Positions 14,378-15,617 of a stretch of 15,617 nt of DNA are shown one piece after another (within the stretch, counting starts at the first letter, position 1; each line of letters opens with the position of its first letter). The DNA is from Rickettsiales bacterium (GTDB lineage Bacteria; Pseudomonadota; Alphaproteobacteria; Rickettsiales; CANDYO01). A program made the translations under genes and the position numbers. A model generated the notes under the pieces. The model ran no database searches. It was not told where the DNA came from and was given only the letters and a program-made list of their open reading frames with translations. Location: NCBI GenBank assembly GCA_947424995.1, contig CANDYO010000033.1, positions 1 through 15,617 of the forward strand. Reading direction: 5' to 3'.

Positions 14378-15400
14378 ATGCGCGCATTTAGATTAGTTTT
14401 TATTATTACCATTTTTGCTTTAACTATATTTACATTTAGTCATGAGCACTATGAAAATATATCACCAGGTGGAGATCCTAGTTTATTTGCACTCATAAAA
14501 TGGAAATTAACTAGCAATAAACCAGCATGGCCACAATTGCCAGCTATAGAACCAGTCATTGCTAAGTCTAAAATCCCTCAAAAAACAAGCGGAGATGAGA
14601 TGGTAATTACTTACATCAATCACGCTAGTTTTCTAGTTCAATTGAGTAATAAAAACATTTTAATTGATCCGGTTTGGTCCACTTATGCCGGCCCATTTGG
14701 TGAGTTTGGGGTGAAAAGATCAATTTATCCAGGCGTAGATATAGAAGATCTACCAAAAATTGATTTTATCCTAATTTCACATTCTCATTATGATCATCTA
14801 GACCTTCCAACTATAGAAAAATTAACTAAACATAATCGACCAAGAATAATTACCGGACTGGGAGTAACTAGATATATTGATTACTGCCAGCAGCAACCTC
14901 AAAACTGTGACGAACTAAATTGGTGGGAAAATATTAAAGTCTCTGACTTAGAGCTTTATTTTCACTTTGTTCCTGCTCATCACTGGTCTAGCAGGTATCT
15001 CTTTGATAAAAATACTTCACTTTGGGGGGGGTTTGTTATTCAAAACCGTCAAGACAAGCTTTATTTCGCTGGCGATACTGGCTTTGCCGATGGTAAAATC
15101 TTTAAACAAATTAAACAAAAATATGGTCATTTTCGTGTAAGTTTATTACCCATTGGAGCATATAAACCAGATTGGTTTTTTCAAGTAATGCATACTTCTC
15201 CTGCACAGGCTGTAGAGATCTTTAAAATTTTAGATAGTGATTATGCAGTACCGATGCATTTTGATACTTTTGAATTAACCGATGAAGAATATCAAGATCC
15301 GCTAAACGACTTGAGTATAGCTTTAAAAACTGAGAAAATCGATAAATTCAAGATTTTATCACCCGGTCAAACTTGGTATGTTCCAGGCAAGAATCCATAA
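14378..15400 (+). CDS. metallo-beta-lactamase-fold hydrolase, NAPE-PLD-like
   Basis: A zinc hydrolase of the Lactamase_B_2 group closest in style to N-acyl-phosphatidylethanolamine phospholipase D and its bacterial relatives, which may act on phospholipids; the actual substrate is unknown. A hydrophobic N-terminus (about residues 4-21, LVFIITIFALTIFTF) suggests a membrane anchor or uncleaved signal, placing the enzyme in the periplasm. Metal ligands are HSHYDH (135-140), His202 in PAHHWSSR, Asp233 in AGDTGFADG, and His294 in PMHFDTF. LPIGAYKPDWFF (257-268) with HTSPAQAVEI (272-281) is the NAPE-PLD-like signature. Length is 340 residues. It begins 11 bases after icd; an AAGGAGAG overlaps the icd end and a TAGG lies 6 bases before the ATG, so the two are probably co-transcribed. 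A run of eight G lies in the LWGGF segment. Confidence 0.9.
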   Translation: MRAFRLVFIITIFALTIFTFSHEHYENISPGGDPSLFALIKWKLTSNKPAWPQLPAIEPVIAKSKIPQKTSGDEMVITYINHASFLVQLSNKNILIDPVWSTYAGPFGEFGVKRSIYPGVDIEDLPKIDFILISHSHYDHLDLPTIEKLTKHNRPRIITGLGVTRYIDYCQQQPQNCDELNWWENIKVSDLELYFHFVPAHHWSSRYLFDKNTSLWGGFVIQNRQDKLYFAGDTGFADGKIFKQIKQKYGHFRVSLLPIGAYKPDWFFQVMHTSPAQAVEIFKILDSDYAVPMHFDTFELTDEEYQDPLNDLSIALKTEKIDKFKILSPGQTWYVPGKNP

Positions 15401-15541
15401 ATAGTTGGTGATTAAACTTTAAGACAAAAATTAATATCATTCTTACTAATCTTTACTAAATAATGAATTCCAGTAATAATAAGTCTCCCCGTCAAAATGC
15501 ATTGAGCCCTTATAAAACAAGGATTTGATATTATAATTTTG

Positions 15542-15570
15542 TTGCAAAATCCATAAGAAAATGCTATAAA
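15542..15570 (+). promoter_or_regulatory. promoter facing out of the window
   Basis: TTGCAA (15542-15547), an exactly 17-base spacer and TATAAA (15565-15570) with an extended TGC in front form a convincing sigma-70 promoter. A transcript starting near 15577 would run off the window edge. An ATG at 15603 (MPIEN...) is a possible gene start but too short to judge. Confidence 0.5.
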
Positions 15571-15593
15571 TATGGTGTAAACCTTATGGATTT
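15547..15593. repeat. 11-bp inverted repeat flanking the -10 box
   Basis: AAATCCATAAG (15547-15557) is a perfect inverted copy of CTTATGGATTT (15583-15593), separated by 25 bases holding the -10 box of the edge promoter. The left arm starts at the last base of the -35 box; the right arm falls just after the predicted transcript start. It could be a repressor looping site or part of a mobile-element end. Confidence 0.55.
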
Positions 15594-15617
15594 GTGTAAA
15601 AAATGCCAATAGAAAAT

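Noticed and set aside
15412..15609. 65-residue minus-strand open frame at the window end
   Set aside because: It spans the outward promoter and its inverted repeat, has no ribosome-binding site and resembles no protein I know; it may be chance.
15587..15613. Short plus-strand frame MDLCKKCQ then stop, suggesting a zinc-ribbon transposase start
   Set aside because: Only eight codons before a stop; the CxxC pattern alone is not evidence.
1..15617. CRISPR arrays, tRNA or rRNA genes, toxin-antitoxin pairs or defence systems
   Set aside because: No regularly spaced repeats, no RNA gene folds and no matching protein motifs were seen by eye on either strand.

Overview
The window looks like chromosome from a Rickettsiales-type alphaproteobacterium: AT-rich, tightly packed, and with alphaproteobacterial protein styles. 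These include an isocitrate dehydrogenase with a long extra C-terminal domain, as in Rickettsia, a TolA C-terminal domain of alphaproteobacterial type, and a dense palindromic repeat like those scattered through Rickettsiales genomes. It is metabolically richer than classical Rickettsia, since it keeps phosphoglycerate mutase, dihydroorotate dehydrogenase and a DNA photolyase. A protist- or alga-associated Rickettsiales lineage would fit, but that placement is inference. No RNA gene, CRISPR array, complete mobile element or prophage was recognised.

Layout. Bases 1-1100 (minus) hold the N-terminal two thirds of the ribosome-associated GTPase TypA/BipA, cut by the window edge. Next is an orphan 134-residue gene (1298-1702, minus) with its own TTGACA promoter, an operator-like palindrome and a terminator-like hairpin. 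A three-gene minus-strand operon follows: gpmI (glycolysis), lepB (signal peptidase I) and pyrD (pyrimidine synthesis), joined by a 4-base overlap and a 3-base gap. The 5128-5456 intergenic region carries a roughly 125-bp composite palindromic element and a promoter for a plus-strand pair: an IHF-beta-like DNA-binding protein with a divergent DNA-binding arm, and the nuclease-like protein YraN. A shared hairpin terminator separates this pair from a 70-residue minus-strand gene of unknown function.

Bases 6515-11284 (minus) are one tight unit, phrB-tolQ-tolR-tolA-tolB: a class I photolyase at the head of the Tol part of the Tol-Pal envelope machine. TolQ/TolR form the proton-driven motor, TolA spans the periplasm through an unusual Pro/Lys/Glu linker, and TolB is the periplasmic propeller. 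pal is not in the window. Divergently, the plus strand carries a class I glutamine-amidotransferase-like hydrolase overlapping rluB (23S rRNA pseudouridine synthase), then icd and a membrane-anchored metallo-beta-lactamase-fold hydrolase. The window ends with a promoter inside an 11-bp inverted repeat that probably serves a gene beyond the edge.

Most of the window is ordinary housekeeping. The parts worth a second look are the palindrome-controlled orphan gene, the composite palindromic repeat, the altered IHF arm, the phrB-tol linkage, the NAD-type signature in Icd, and two long G tracts inside genes. I did not find convincing evidence of an undescribed multi-gene system.
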